From Vermamoeba vermiformis (taxonomy: Eukaryota; Tubulinea; Echinamoebida): DNA of 64,000 nt. Both the position numbers and the translations under genes were made by a program. Under the pieces are notes generated by a model that was not told where the DNA came from, did not search any database, and saw nothing but the letters and a program-made list of their open reading frames with translations. The DNA lies in NCBI GenBank assembly GCA_045837725.1, contig JBEWZL010000076.1, positions 62,001 through 126,000 on the forward strand. The letters are read 5' to 3'. Shown in pieces: positions 35,472-46,510 of the stretch; positions within the stretch are counted from its first letter, which is position 1, and each line of letters opens with the position of its first letter.

Positions 35472-35841
35472 CTGATTTTTTAAATTAATAATTATTAATG
35501 AGTTTATTTAGCGAGTGAAATTCATAAAGGGAATATTTTGTTATGAGGGCACAATTATTTTAATATTTGAGATTTTCTGTTCGCGTAGGATGGTAAATTA
35601 TTAAATATATAAAATGCCTACCTTCGCTTGAACTTCCGATTGCTATTGATGAAGGATGGATAAACTGTTGTTATGTCCTATTGTCACAACGTGTGTGCTT
35701 TTGTCTTGTTCAAATCATTGAATAATAAAGTGTCGACCACCAAAGCATGATTTGTTTGACAGTCAAAATTGTTTTATTCTAAGAGTACAATACTTTGATA
35801 AGAAATTACATCCAAAATAAATATTAGAAGAAGAGCCTTAT
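35472..35841. other. Intergenic region
   Basis: 370 bp between the LRR gene start and the PH-FHA gene stop, both on minus. AT-rich. No open frame, repeat or RNA gene recognised; it should include the LRR promoter. Confidence 0.4.
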
Positions 35842-38247
35842 TTAATCGTCCAAGGCCACGAGCTCGTCTTTCATGCGACCCTTCGCATCTCGTGCACTTT
35901 CTATGGACATCGTGAAGATCGTTTCTTTGTCCTTCACTATAAATGCAATATTATCGTCAATATAAATGGATATTAAGGTCAGTCATTCGTCGCACGTACC
36001 GTCAAAAGTGATGTTTGTTTTGCCAACACGAACAACATCGCCAGGCTTCAATGGCGCTTTCGTTACTCGCTTGCCGTTCAATTTAGTGCCTCTACTGCTT
36101 CCTAAATCTACGACATATGGAATATTGTTCTCGATCTAAAAATGAAATTCGCGTAAATTAAACATTTTTTTTTTGATGCAGATGCGTTTTTTAGTCCGCG
36201 AAGGTTCTAATACTTACGTCAATCTTAGAGTGATTTCTGCTAATATATTTATCATCGACAGAGACCTGGTTGGTGCTAGATCGACCAATCGTGATTGAAG
36301 TGCCCTTCGGCTTGATCGTTTTCAACTTGGCTCCTTCTTCGGGTGCTTGGATGTGCAGTGAGATACGACCCTCGAGATTTTTTAAGTATCTGTAGCCCTT
36401 GTCGTCTACATCCACTTGTTCTTTACCAGCGGTCGCTACGATAAATACCAAGACGTCAATATTCATTCAAAGTTAGGGGTACGCGATCCACGGGTATCAT
36501 CTCAAATTATTGCGATAATGGTCCAATATTATTATAGTTACCTTTAATTTTGTCCTTGCGCAATCGCATAGCATTCAATGAATTCACCCATTCAGTAGCT
36601 GCGACTTGATGTTTGGCTTTCAAGTCAAATGAACGAAGAGGTGTCTTGATAACAAAGCTGATTCGATTGATATTAGTCATCTATATCATATTTAATTTAA
36701 GTTATACTTACGAGTCACTGCCTTGCTGCAATTCAACGTCGCTGACATAACGCATATCAATCAACGCGTAAGGAATAGAATTGAACTGCGGAAGTTAAGA
36801 TTAGTATAATAATACTGATAATATCATATTAACTCAGTATAAAAGTAACGAGTCTTCAAATTATTAGGCCAGTAACAGTGGCACAGAGTACTGGCCACGC
36901 GTAAGATCCGCGGAGATTATTCCGAGATTAAATGGAGTACTTACGCTTGTTCGATGGTGAGGCTTGAAGAGATAAAAATAACCTTTATACAACACTCCAT
37001 AGAGTTTTTTGCGCTCGTTTGTTTCTCGTCCTGTAACTTTCAACAGCTCCAAATGACCTTCCTAATATAGTAATAACAAGTAAATCAATGCATAACGCTC
37101 AATGCATCTAATCGATACTCTATATAGTATTATATGTGGCTAAGTACCTTTTCTTTCTTAGTCTGTTGCGAAATGAAAAATCCTGCTTCGTTGAGAGCCT
37201 CCATAATCTTTCGATAACGCATTTCAATCAATTGTTCTTGCTCGTCCAACAGTGGCATCAGCTCCTTTAATAATAATAAAATTAGAATCATTTATATTAT
37301 TATTAATCGCTAAACTTAGGAAGAAAGTTGACAACGGACCGTTCAAATTTAGTAACTGAATCATCGTGAACGTTGTCATTATTTTAATACTATTATAATA
37401 ACTATATTATAGGTCATAAAAATGGTAGCTAAAGTTTGATCGCGCGAAATCTGAGTTTCTCGCGATTAAAAAATTAAAAATAGAGAACTTACTTGGCGAA
37501 CTTCTTCTTTCTCTTCAATCTCTTCTTTAGTATATTTATTCACCATGAGCTCGTGAAACACTGCTTCCCAGCTTTTAGCATCTGTTTCGTCGGATGGAGC
37601 CAATCTGACGATTCTTCCGGCAGAGACTAATAAAATTCTGAACGTATTAACTGGTCTGCCTTTATCTATTTGTTGCGCAGCAAGCTCATCTTCTTTTGTA
37701 ATGCTGTAAGGATAGACGTAGACTACGGGAAGGACCGAGTGTCGTTTTTTCGTCTAAATAAAATTTGAATTAATTGAGTACCATGTATTATAGTTCATTA
37801 TTAATACGGGTGCTCATATAGAATGCGTATTGATATTTGCAAAATCAAACGAAATTTAAATTTCTGTGGCAGTTTATTACAAGATATCTTTTAGGGTTGT
37901 CAATTTATCATGTACACGCAGCATTATTATAGTAAATATTTTTATAGCTTATTGATGAGTAAAAAACGACTTACATCCGAGCTGCTGTAAAAACACAATT
38001 GATCGGCATCTAGCTCGCAGTAATATTTTTTCCAGGTATCGTTATGTCTCTTTCTATATAAATAACCAGTGAATCTAATATCGTAGACACCAGATGTATT
38101 TCTTGGAGGCTGTTCGAGCCTCGACATCAGCAGTTGGATATCCTGCTTGAGCGCCTTGAAAGGATTGCGTCCAAGCTTTTCATCCTCTCTGCTGACGAGC
38201 TCTACCTCGCTGTGGTCATTAGTAGAGTTAGTGACTAGTCTCTCCAT
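35842..38247 (-). CDS. PH-PH-FHA domain protein
   Basis: Nine exons: 38247-37975, 37753-37493, 37264-37148, 37061-36945, 36785-36712, 36657-36542, 36435-36218, 36135-36000 and 35936-35842, 468 residues. The first pleckstrin-homology domain (about 56-175) reads FTGYLYRKRHNDTWKKYYCE to SWEAVFHELM; the second (about 215-310) reads LYGVLYKGYFYLFKP to ATEWVNSLNAM. A forkhead-associated domain (about 350-445) has the phosphothreonine-binding motifs ITIGRSS, ISRNHSKI and LGSSRGTKLNGKRV. So it should bind a membrane lipid and a phosphorylated partner. A charged helix (EEIEEKEEVRQELMPLLDEQ) links the PH domains. I know no single named family with this order. Confidence 0.85.
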
Positions 38248-38503
38248 CCTCGCGTTTAATAAATTGAATTAAAAAATCAATTCGTAAAATTCCGTTTCAG
38301 TTGTGCGCTTAAAATAGCACAAATTATCAACGATCGAAGAATAGTGGTATAAAGGCACGACGTATACTTCATGAAGATAGCGGTGATGCTGAGATTAACA
38401 GATCCGGAGTTTTTTGCGGATTATTTTGGTTATTTATTTATAATACAAGGTATATCACATTATTAATAAATGAGAGATGCTTCGTTGTGATATTATTCCA
38501 TTT

Positions 38504-39724
38504 TTAACTATTATCGTCTCGTAAAATTCGATCTATCAGTTGCCTAAACGCGGCTTCGATATTAGAGTTTGTTTTGGCGCTTGTTTCAATAAATTCTGTG
38601 TTATTCTTCGTGGCCCAGTCCTAAGAATAATAAGGTTATTAGATTATATGGCATATTACGATCGTACAAGGTAATAAAAATCAGATCCGGTACACGATCG
38701 TCGTTCAGGTACTATTTTTAACTCTTGAACGAAGAAAATATGCACAAGTATACATATATTAATATTTCGAATATTTACCTTTGCTATCTCTGCGCTGACG
38801 ACTTTCAAGTCAAGATCCGTTTTGTTTCCAACTAGAATCTTTGATACGCCCATGCAACTCTTATTAAGCAGCTCATTCCACTCAGTAGTCGCGGAATTAA
38901 ATGTAGCTATTAAGCAAGTATATTAGAAACCTTTAGGGATTTAACTAAAAAGGTTTTGAAAGTTTGGATCCAAAAAGATTCTCCCGCTTAAAAAATTATA
39001 CTTTACTTAGATAAATACTTACGGTTATTTGTAACGTCATATACTATAAATGCACCGTGTGAGCCGCGCAAATCACCGCCAGTAACTTGAGTAGAATAGA
39101 ATTAGTTTCTTGTTCCGTATCAAAGTAATAAATCGATTGTAACTTACTCTGCCTGAAATTTTCTTGTCCCCTCGTGTCCCACTATGAATATAATATTATT
39201 GATATGATATTGATGCCGTAGGATTAAATCGGTAGCTTTTAAGTGATGTATGACGTGCGATCGACACAATTAAGCAGAAAAAATCTGGTAACGTGGCGAT
39301 CACGAATATATTTACATAGAATACTAATTATAGAGTACTTTTTGCGTATAAAAGGATTATGAGTAAAACTGTAATTTTCATTTCACAAATTAAATTAAAA
39401 AATCAGATGGAAGCACAACAAGCCGCCAAAATTACTTACTATAATTAATTTGACCTTATCTCCTTTATGTTCTATTACTTTCTCCAAAAACTCCTCGTTT
39501 GTTTTGACTTTAGCATTTTCTACAAACGTGTCTTCAACAAATCTAAGCAGTATTGATGTTTTTCCGACATTAGCATCGCCAATAATACATATTTTAAATA
39601 TGTGATCGACTCTATCTGCGTCATCGCCGTTTGTTTGAGGCTGCTTGGTTGGATTGCCTTGCCCGCCACTCGTCGGAGGTGTGTCCGGCTTTTTGGGCTT
39701 GTTTTTTGAGCCTTTACCTCCCAT
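38504..39724 (-). CDS. Atypical Rab-like GTPase with N-terminal extension
   Basis: Exons 39724-39440, 39181-39148, 39085-39023, 38906-38779 and 38620-38504, 208 residues. A 44-residue basic/proline extension starts MGGKGSKNKPKK, which fits an N-myristoylation signal (Gly2, Ser6) plus a polybasic stretch. The G domain has GDANVGKT (49-56), WDTRGQE (Arg where DTAGQE is usual), NKTD and ETSAK. Switch I is unlike Rab consensus (no PTIG). The C-terminus ends RILRDDNS with no cysteine, so it cannot be prenylated. Membrane attachment, if any, would be through the N-terminus. Classification as Rab-like rests on FRQITGGDLRGSHGAFIVYD. Confidence 0.85.
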
Positions 39725-40000
39725 TAATGCTAGGTGAATTGATTTCTATTGTTACGCGAAATCAATCCTATTGTGGTGATAGGTTTAGTTGACGATCCAA
39801 AAATAACTCGTAGCGAAATACAACAGAGTGAATTTATTAAGGCTGGCGACCCTTGTTATATAAATAAATAAGCAACACACTGATAATCCTTTGTTCAATC
39901 ACAGAGGCTTGGCGTACGATCCATTGCTGTGTTCGGAGAAAAAATCCCGTTTTTGATTACTTATCGAAAATTTGTATATAAGAACACTAGTGTCTGTATT
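39725..40000. promoter_or_regulatory. Divergent promoter region, Rab-like / H-lectin-RING
   Basis: 276 bp between start codons facing away at 39724 and 40001. No clear motif; no open frame. Confidence 0.45.
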
Positions 40001-41934
40001 ATGGCTGAGGAAAAGCAATGGCGTAAGCAGATCAGCTGATCTTCCGTAGATGACTTTTCTAATCGATAATTAGCGTTTACTTTTCAATGCGGACGTGTGC
40101 AAGGTACCGCTAAAAAAACAAAAAATCCAGAGTGGACTCTTCATCAGGTAAATTAACTGTTTCGCGCCTTGAAGACAGATTTGCTCTCCAGGAAAATTTG
40201 AACACGAATTTTATTTTATTATAATTCAATATTTATCGCATTAAAATAATATGAATTACGCCATATTTATCCAATTTTAATTTTTAGGGCAAAGACAGTC
40301 GATTATGGAAGAAACGAATTAATTTTGACCAATCATTCCAACAAACACCCGCAGTAGTCACAGGCCTTTCATTATTAGATATAGTAACAGACGATGATAT
40401 AAGGTAATCGTTATAATCAAGATTTTCGTCCAACATTCGCTGATCAAATCCGCAGAGCGAACGTTGAGGCCGACAATATTTCAGCTGACGGCTTTGATAT
40501 TAAGGTAATCATAGCGCATTATTTTTAATATTTATACCAAGTACTAAAATTATTCTAAGATTACAACGTGGGGCGATACTAAACTGTGGTCCATTACTGC
40601 CACGTGGTTCGCTTACGAAAAAATTCCCGCGTCAGTTCAAGGCACTATGCTGCACAGTGGTCGCGTGGCCTTTAATAGGAAACTGAAGGGTTATGACCTC
40701 GACGAAGGAAGTCAAGAGCGATCTATCGTGCAAAGTGTCAAGTACCCCGTCAAATTCAACACGACGCCTAATGTAGTCCTTGGCTTCTGTCTCGTTGATC
40801 ACCTCAACGACGCTGATTGGTGAGTCAAAAAACTCCGTGGAAATAATAAGCACGTGATTGTTAACGAGTCGAATTTAGCCGCATGAAAGTTAAGGCTGAA
40901 AACGTGACGAATCAAGGGTTCGATGTACGATTGACAACATGGTCAGGTACGTATCAGGCATATAGTTATAGGGAGTATTAATATAATATGGCTTGCACCG
41001 TGTAGACAGTCACGTGTGGTCAGCGTCGGTGTGTTGGATAGCTGTTGACGGCGCATTGACACGATCGGCTGGCGGTAGAATTCAAACCGGTCAACATTTG
41101 TTCAAACAAGCACATCCTGGTTATCAACTGCACAAGGGCGAAGGTACAATCTTGGAACTATTCTTAAGGCCAGTTAACTAATGTTGATGACCCTAGGCTC
41201 GCGAGTATTGGCTGAGCACATCATATTTGCAAAGCCATTCACAAGTCACGTGAAAAAAGAAAATATTATCACGTTCTTGAGCGGAATGGACATTTGTGTT
41301 GAAGAAGAACGCGACTTAAGGTAAGGATCTACGGCTAAATTCCTTTCGCCAAAGGAGCTAACTAAATATTATAGAGTGTCTGTGGAGCCACAAAATCCTA
41401 CCGCGCAAGGCTTTGAGTTGAAATTATCAACGTGGAACGATTCGCGTGTAAACAGCACAGCAGCTGATTGGCTCGCTTTTGGCGACGGTGAAGCAGTTCG
41501 TAAGTACCCAGAAGGTGTATCAATCCTTTGAAAGCGTGACTGACATGACCTTTTGTATAGCTATACCCGTCAGTAATAATAACAACAATAATAAGAATGA
41601 CGACGATGTGCCGGGGCACGCAGCGAAAAAACAGAAAAATTCAGATGAGAAAGCGACTGTGACGAAAGAAGACGATGAATGTAAAATATGCTATGAGAAT
41701 AATATCAATACTGTTATTGTGCCTTGGTAAGTCCACCAAATCCGTTCGAGAAGGAGATCGACAAAAAAAATCGTCCTTTAAATTTTAGTTAGCTCGAGTA
41801 CTAATTGCTCTATTTTAAGCGGTCATATGTGCGTCTGCAACGATTGTAGTAAGATGCTTATGGCTAGCCAAAAAGCCTCGTGTCCGATCTGCAACCAGAA
41901 GATTCAGCAGATCATCAAAACGTACTCGACTTAA
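40001..41934 (+). CDS. Triple H-type lectin domain protein with C-terminal RING finger
   Basis: Eleven exons: 40001-40022, 40104-40147, 40288-40403, 40456-40504, 40560-40819, 40879-40946, 41006-41143, 41197-41320, 41375-41499, 41561-41726 and 41820-41934, 408 residues. Three H-type lectin repeats (the discoidin C-terminal/snail agglutinin fold) are seen by the recurring pattern hydrophobic-P-x-V...LxxLD...R.xV.A.N.T..GF.v.l.TW.D: about 23-100, 125-205 and 240-315; e.g. ANVEADNISADGFDIKITTW, NVTNQGFDVRLTTW and TAQGFELKLSTW. An Asn/Asp-rich linker leads to a C3HC4 RING (CKICYENN, PCGHMCVCNDCS, CPICNQ) at about 355-400. No signal peptide, so it should be cytosolic: a possible glycan-binding E3 ligase. 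Confidence 0.88.
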
Positions 41935-42080
41935 CCACATCTTATGTTAATATCCGCTTTTTTTCTTGTAATAAATAATTGCTTCTTTTTTTGTAGCAGA
42001 ATCAGGACAAACGAAACTTCGAACCAGCCAAAAAAATTCTCAGTTTTTTTCAGTCAAACGTACCGGAGTGTCGACCACAA

Positions 42081-43063
42081 ATGGAGCACCCTCTACGCGA
42101 AGTGCCAATTGAATATGCTATTACGCATGATATTCAGCTGATCGAGCACTCACAGCCGAAGAGAAAACAGATCCTAATGCCGGATGGGCTCAAGATTCAA
42201 GGTCAAAATATTCTGCGACATGTGCTAGGCCCTGATTGCGACATTAAAAACTACAAACTCTATCGACATGCCTTTGCCACTCGCATTAGCAAGTTGGCGA
42301 TTCAGAGAGTAGATCTTAAGCAACAGATGGACGTACAAACCCTGCTTAAATCTGCTTTTATTATTGTAGTACCATATGGTAAGTTCTAGTACTATGCAAT
42401 TTACAGATAGATGCTAATCGCCTCCAGATTCCACCAGCCTTATAACAAAATCAGAAGCCCGCGAGGATCCAACCCTTTTGCAGGAGAAGCAGTGTGCGCA
42501 GCAAACAGGTAATAAATACAATGAATATTAGCAAGGTATTGAATTTATTATGCGGTACAATAGTCGAGGTGACTACTTCCAAGAAAAATGGAACGTCGGG
42601 TGCAAAACCGGATCAAGCCGTTACACTACCACAGAAGCAAGCTGAGCTCAACGAGAATACCGTTATTGTGGACAAATGTCCCCCACCTATCCACGAAGAG
42701 AATATTTCCGTTCATCAGTTCTTAGCACTCCTCAAACAGGCCTCGTCAACTTGTTCTTCGCTGGATCCGTCCCAGCACTGCTCAACACGCGGTCGTTGTT
42801 CTCTATGCAACAACAAGTCAGTGCCTGTGGTTAACGTAGGCTGCAATTGCTCGCTTTGCATTTCCTGTGCCCTCTTTCGAGTTCATATGGCGGATCGGAT
42901 GCACCACGCTTGCAATTGCCGCAAGAATACTTTGCCGTTCTCTCAATGGACTGGTGTCTCTGATGATATGAAACAATCAATTAGACAATTCGCGAAGAAA
43001 GTTCAAACTGATCCGTATGTACACTCACCGTACAATGATTTTGTTGATATTTTGACTCACTAG
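42081..43063 (+). CDS. RING-like cysteine-rich protein, family unrecognised
   Basis: Exons 42081-42378, 42428-42508 and 42564-43063, 292 residues. The first ~100 residues (EHPLREVPIEYAITHDIQLI to LLKSAFIIVVPY) are globular and unrecognised. After a low-complexity linker the C-terminal half has a RING-like metal cluster: CSLC, then GCNCSLCISC, then CNC. The spacing resembles the RING in the preceding gene (same strand, 146 bp upstream), with Cys in place of the His. Whether it binds zinc and acts as an E3 cannot be settled from sequence. Splice choice in exon 3 is fixed by frame. Confidence 0.65.
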
Positions 43064-43171
43064 TAGCCTCCTTGTATTATATAGCAGTATCAATTGTAAA
43101 GATAAGACTATTATTTGATTATAATAAAGAGAGAATGATTTATTTACGGGTTTACAAGTGTATTTATATTT

Positions 43172-43281
43172 ATCGTGGGGAAGATCCCACGATTCACAGA
43201 ATTAGGTACGCTCGTGCGTACCATGGCATCAGCGTGCGTACCAGGGATGCACGCTGATACCAATATTACGAGCAAGCTCGT
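43172..43281. other. Cluster of four perfect hairpins
   Basis: Four successive inverted repeats: ATCGTGGG/CCCACGAT (43172-43193, 6-nt loop), GGTACGC/GCGTACC (43205-43222, 4-nt loop), ATCAGCGTGC/GCACGCTGAT (43228-43258, 11-nt loop) and ACGAGC/GCTCGT (43268-43281, 2-nt loop). The word GCGTACC/GCGTGCGTACC recurs between them. The strand is undetermined because the stems are symmetrical. Confidence 0.6.
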
Positions 43282-43609
43282 TACATCAATTAAAAGCATT
43301 GTTGATTTTATTACATTTATGAATAAATATGATCTGTTATTAATACTTAGACTGATCTCTCGTTGAAAATGCCAAGACAATTCGTGAAGAAGAATCCCAA
43401 AATTGATTGATTATCTTCAGCTTAGTGCCTAATAATCCGTCTTTATCGTGTATTATCAATTGATAAGGGTGCTAAAGTAATCGTGCTCCATCGCATCTAA
43501 AACCTACCTTGAGAAGTCCCTTCCGCTTGGCCCGAACTCGTCAATTTCTTAATGCTAGAGCACTATACTGATTCCCTTTCTATTTAGTACAATTATACTT
43601 CGTACCTAT

Positions 43610-43666
43610 GCGTTCAAACTGACTGAATCCAGTCGAGTTTACGCACCAACCTCTGGAAAACAGAGG
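43610..43666. other. Pair of long hairpins
   Basis: 43610-43644 folds as a long interrupted stem (GCG, AAACT and GACTG pairing with CAGTC, AGTTT and CGC around the loop AATC). 43650-43666 is CCTCTG/CAGAGG with loop GAAAA. A T-rich run follows near 43700 on the plus strand. Confidence 0.5.
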
Positions 43667-43858
43667 CACGATACGCAATCACCTTAATCATATTTAATTT
43701 CTTTTTGCTTCGTAAACGCGACGTGTTAAAATAGGTCCTGAATAAATCTAGTACAGTTTCAGCATTTTTGTTCGACGTTTCCGGGAGATCTGGCGACTAT
43801 AAAATAGAAACCAGATGGAAATCTTTTCTATTCAATTTTTTACTCATAACGAAACACC

Positions 43859-44102
43859 ATGGCCGACGAAAAAATCGAAAACATCGATCCGCTCTCCATG
43901 AGCCACGAACAGATGAAAACTATGCACGTGCATGATTTGAAAGAGATCCTGAAGTAAGTAATCAAGGTCCGTGTAATATTCATCGGATTAACTCAAGTGC
44001 AGAGACAAAGGTATCGACTACAGGGACTGTATTGAAAAAGACGACCTCATCCGAAAAATCGAAGTCCAAATCCAGCACAAGCCCGGAGTAACTGAGTCTT
44101 AG
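43859..44102 (+). CDS. Small SAP-like helical protein (64 residues)
   Basis: Exons 43859-43953 and 44003-44102. The sequence MHVHDLKEILKDKGIDYRDC followed by IEKDDLIRKIE has the helix-turn-helix pattern of SAP-type or MANF C-terminal domains, where LKxIL...G....C.EK.DLI is typical. The rest is short and polar. Such domains bind DNA, RNA or protein partners; the role here is unknown. It could be a complete mini-protein since a good ATG and stop enclose it. Confidence 0.65.
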
Positions 44103-44269
44103 AGATACTGGTGTAATGACTTCGGTGTAGATTTTCCCGATCATACTGTGCGGAATTAGTTTCTTGCAGTAACAATAAAGTTTTTTTATGACAATGCGAA
44201 ATTTCATTGGGTTCAATTTCTTTGCCTGCGGAGCGACAACAGCATTTTAGAAAGAATCAATTGGCAACA

Positions 44270-44494
44270 ATGAGCGATCCTTATCACAAAAAGATGATGT
44301 CGTTGGTAGGCAAGCCCTCAGCAGGCTCGATCTACCACCTGGACGATCCAGCTCTGTCCAGTCGATACACGAAGATGTCAGCAGCTATATTTGGAGGATT
44401 TGGCATTATGTGGGCTGCTTTTTATGGCTACAACACCATAAAGAAGCGAAAGCAATTCGAGAAAAAGATCGAATCTGGTACCCAGAGTAACTAA
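44270..44494 (+). CDS. Small single-pass membrane protein (74 residues)
   Basis: Intronless. After YHLDDPALSSRYTKMS comes one hydrophobic segment (AAIFGGFGIMWAAFYGY) and a basic tail (TIKKRKQFEKKIE). Size and layout resemble nuclear-encoded accessory subunits of mitochondrial respiratory complexes, such as small COX subunits, but no specific match is certain. The ATG at 44270 is the first in frame. Confidence 0.6.
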   Translation: MSDPYHKKMMSLVGKPSAGSIYHLDDPALSSRYTKMSAAIFGGFGIMWAAFYGYNTIKKRKQFEKKIESGTQSN

Positions 44495-45139
44495 CGAACA
44501 CCCATCTATTATTTGTAAATAAATAGGTATTATTATACCTTATTAATCACAATCGGCGAATAATATTTCAGATTTAAGCGATCTAGAAAATAAAAAATTG
44601 ATCGATGAAAAGTCGCGTGACATCGTAATATTTTTTTGCGTGCAGGTTTTATCGTGTAGATTAGCCTGTTATCGAACTCTCATCTCCCTAAAATATTACT
44701 ATCCAAGTTTATCGCTATTCGATTTGCGTTGTGGTATTGATTGAATGTTTCTCAATAATTTAACTCGATTAGAAGGCATTTCCTTGCAGATTATGTTATT
44801 TTTGGATGTGGCTCTTCAACCGAGCAGCACGATAGGTCATTGAGGCCGTCAAGGTACTAGACGAAGAGATTGCCGGACAATCTGTCACCTCAACCGAGTA
44901 CACCACCAAACATTGCCTTGGCAAGAAGAACCAAAAGCGCTGATTTCAAGACCATCTTGATGCCACTCAACGTGAAGCACACGCCTTGCTCATTCGCACC
45001 AAGGCAGTACATTTTCTTGATTTTCGTTATTGGCCATCTTACGCTCGTTGCCATATACAACCATAGCTTTGAATAAGTACTCGTTGAGGTCCACTCCAGC
45101 CACATTATTGACGCGAGCAACACATCCAGATTGAATTTA
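44495..45139. other. Intergenic region with coding-like tracts on both strands
   Basis: 645 bp. The part 44495-44810 is AT-rich and empty. Between about 44840 and 45130 several frames look protein-like: plus EAVKVLDEEIAGQSVTSTEY and minus VNNVAGVDLNEYLFKAMVVY. Neither has a clear start or splice context, so no gene is called. It may be a decayed gene. Confidence 0.35.
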
Positions 45140-46510
45140 TTAATTTTCAATCGAGTTGATTGCGCCCGCTAACCACGGATGCAACAAAATTTCAGGAATG
45201 GAAATTCTGTCTTGCCTATTTTTCTTTAACATACGTACTATCAAGTCTTTGCCTGTCTCCGACACATTTTTCGGGATCTTTAGCTTGCCTTTGACGATCG
45301 TCTTTTCAGTGTCCTCTTGGTCTTTACCAACGAACGGAAATATGCCAAATATCATAGCATATAGACTAAAGAATAATATTAACGGATTAGATTATTTTTG
45401 TTCGGGATCTGGATGTGCTTACCAAACGCCTAACGACCAAACATCTTCAGGAGGTCCGGAATATGGCTTCTTCTCTATAATAGTAGGACTACAATATGCT
45501 AATGATCCTCTTTTCTCTTTAAACATGACTCCTTCGCTCATTATGCCGCATTGATTGAAATCGCAGATCTTGATAATAAAATTTTTGTCCAATAAGAAAT
45601 TTTCTAGCTTTAAGTCACTATTTAACCACATTAGTATATTATTATAAGCCGCATTATTAGCTTACCGATGCGAGATCCTGTTTGCGTGCAGATCTCTAAC
45701 TCCGATCACCATCTCTTTGAAAAAATGTTTTGCTTCATCCTCGGTTAAATGATCTACAAATAGTTATTAATACACGTATATATAGTATATTCTAATAATT
45801 AGCACTTACTTTTGGCTTTAACGTAGGTAAAAAAATCACCGCGCTCGCACCATTCTAACACGAGATAAACTGTTTCATCATCTTCAAATACGTCTAATAA
45901 TTGTACTACGCGTTTATTGCCTCGCATTTTACTTAAGGCATGTGTCTCATTATGAACCTGACGCATGAGAAATTAACTTAATTTTTCAATTTTTTTTTCG
46001 GATCTGGATCTACTTACCAATTGTCTTACGATCGTTGAAATGATGCCGGATCGTTTTGCGCATACTTTAATAGCTACTTTAATGCCTTTGTTCACATCCT
46101 CGCCTCTATATAAAATAACCGTTACTAACGAATTAAAGGGGTGAAATTTCGTCGCATTAATTAACCCACATCCGACCACTCCGATCACAAAATCAATTGT
46201 AATGATTAAAAACTGGTCTTAATAATAGTACTTACAGCCACAAAGCAGAGTTTGGTGATTCTTCGATTGGTTTATCGCCAATAATTTTGTATGTATTTCC
46301 TAAGAAGGCCTCTCCATTTTTCCTAATAAATATTAACATTAATAAAAATAAATTGATTATTTATTCGTGATTTTTCAAAATAAATGAGAATTCCAACTTG
46401 ATCGGATCTGGAAATACTCACACAACTTTTGCCGAATGCGAGTACTTGACATTCGTATCTTTAAACTTATCTCTGTCGAGAAATATATTGACTGTAGGTG
46501 CTGTGTTCAT
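45140..46510 (-). CDS. Atypical CAMK-like protein kinase
   Basis: Seven exons: 46510-46422, 46322-46236, 46105-46018, 45957-45810, 45753-45666, 45617-45423 and 45365-45140, 306 residues. The Lys of the ATP site is in VAIKVCAK, the helix C Glu near VHNETHAL, the catalytic loop is intact (ISHRDLKLEN) and subdomains IX-XI follow (DVWSLGVCLYAMIFGIFPF, HPWLAG). Unusual points: the glycine-rich loop is degenerate, the DFG motif reads DFN (KICDFNQCG), and the APE motif reads SPT. The metal-binding Asp remains, so activity is possible but uncertain. The closing pattern suggests a CAMK/AMPK-like origin. It is divergent from the next gene. Confidence 0.85.

Larger units (their letters stand above)
43064..43858. 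other. Hairpin-rich intergenic region, possible structured RNA
   Basis: 795 bp without a convincing coding frame. It contains two groups of perfect inverted repeats (43172-43281 and 43610-43666, listed separately). No tRNA, snRNA or SRP RNA consensus could be recognised on either strand. Confidence 0.45.
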
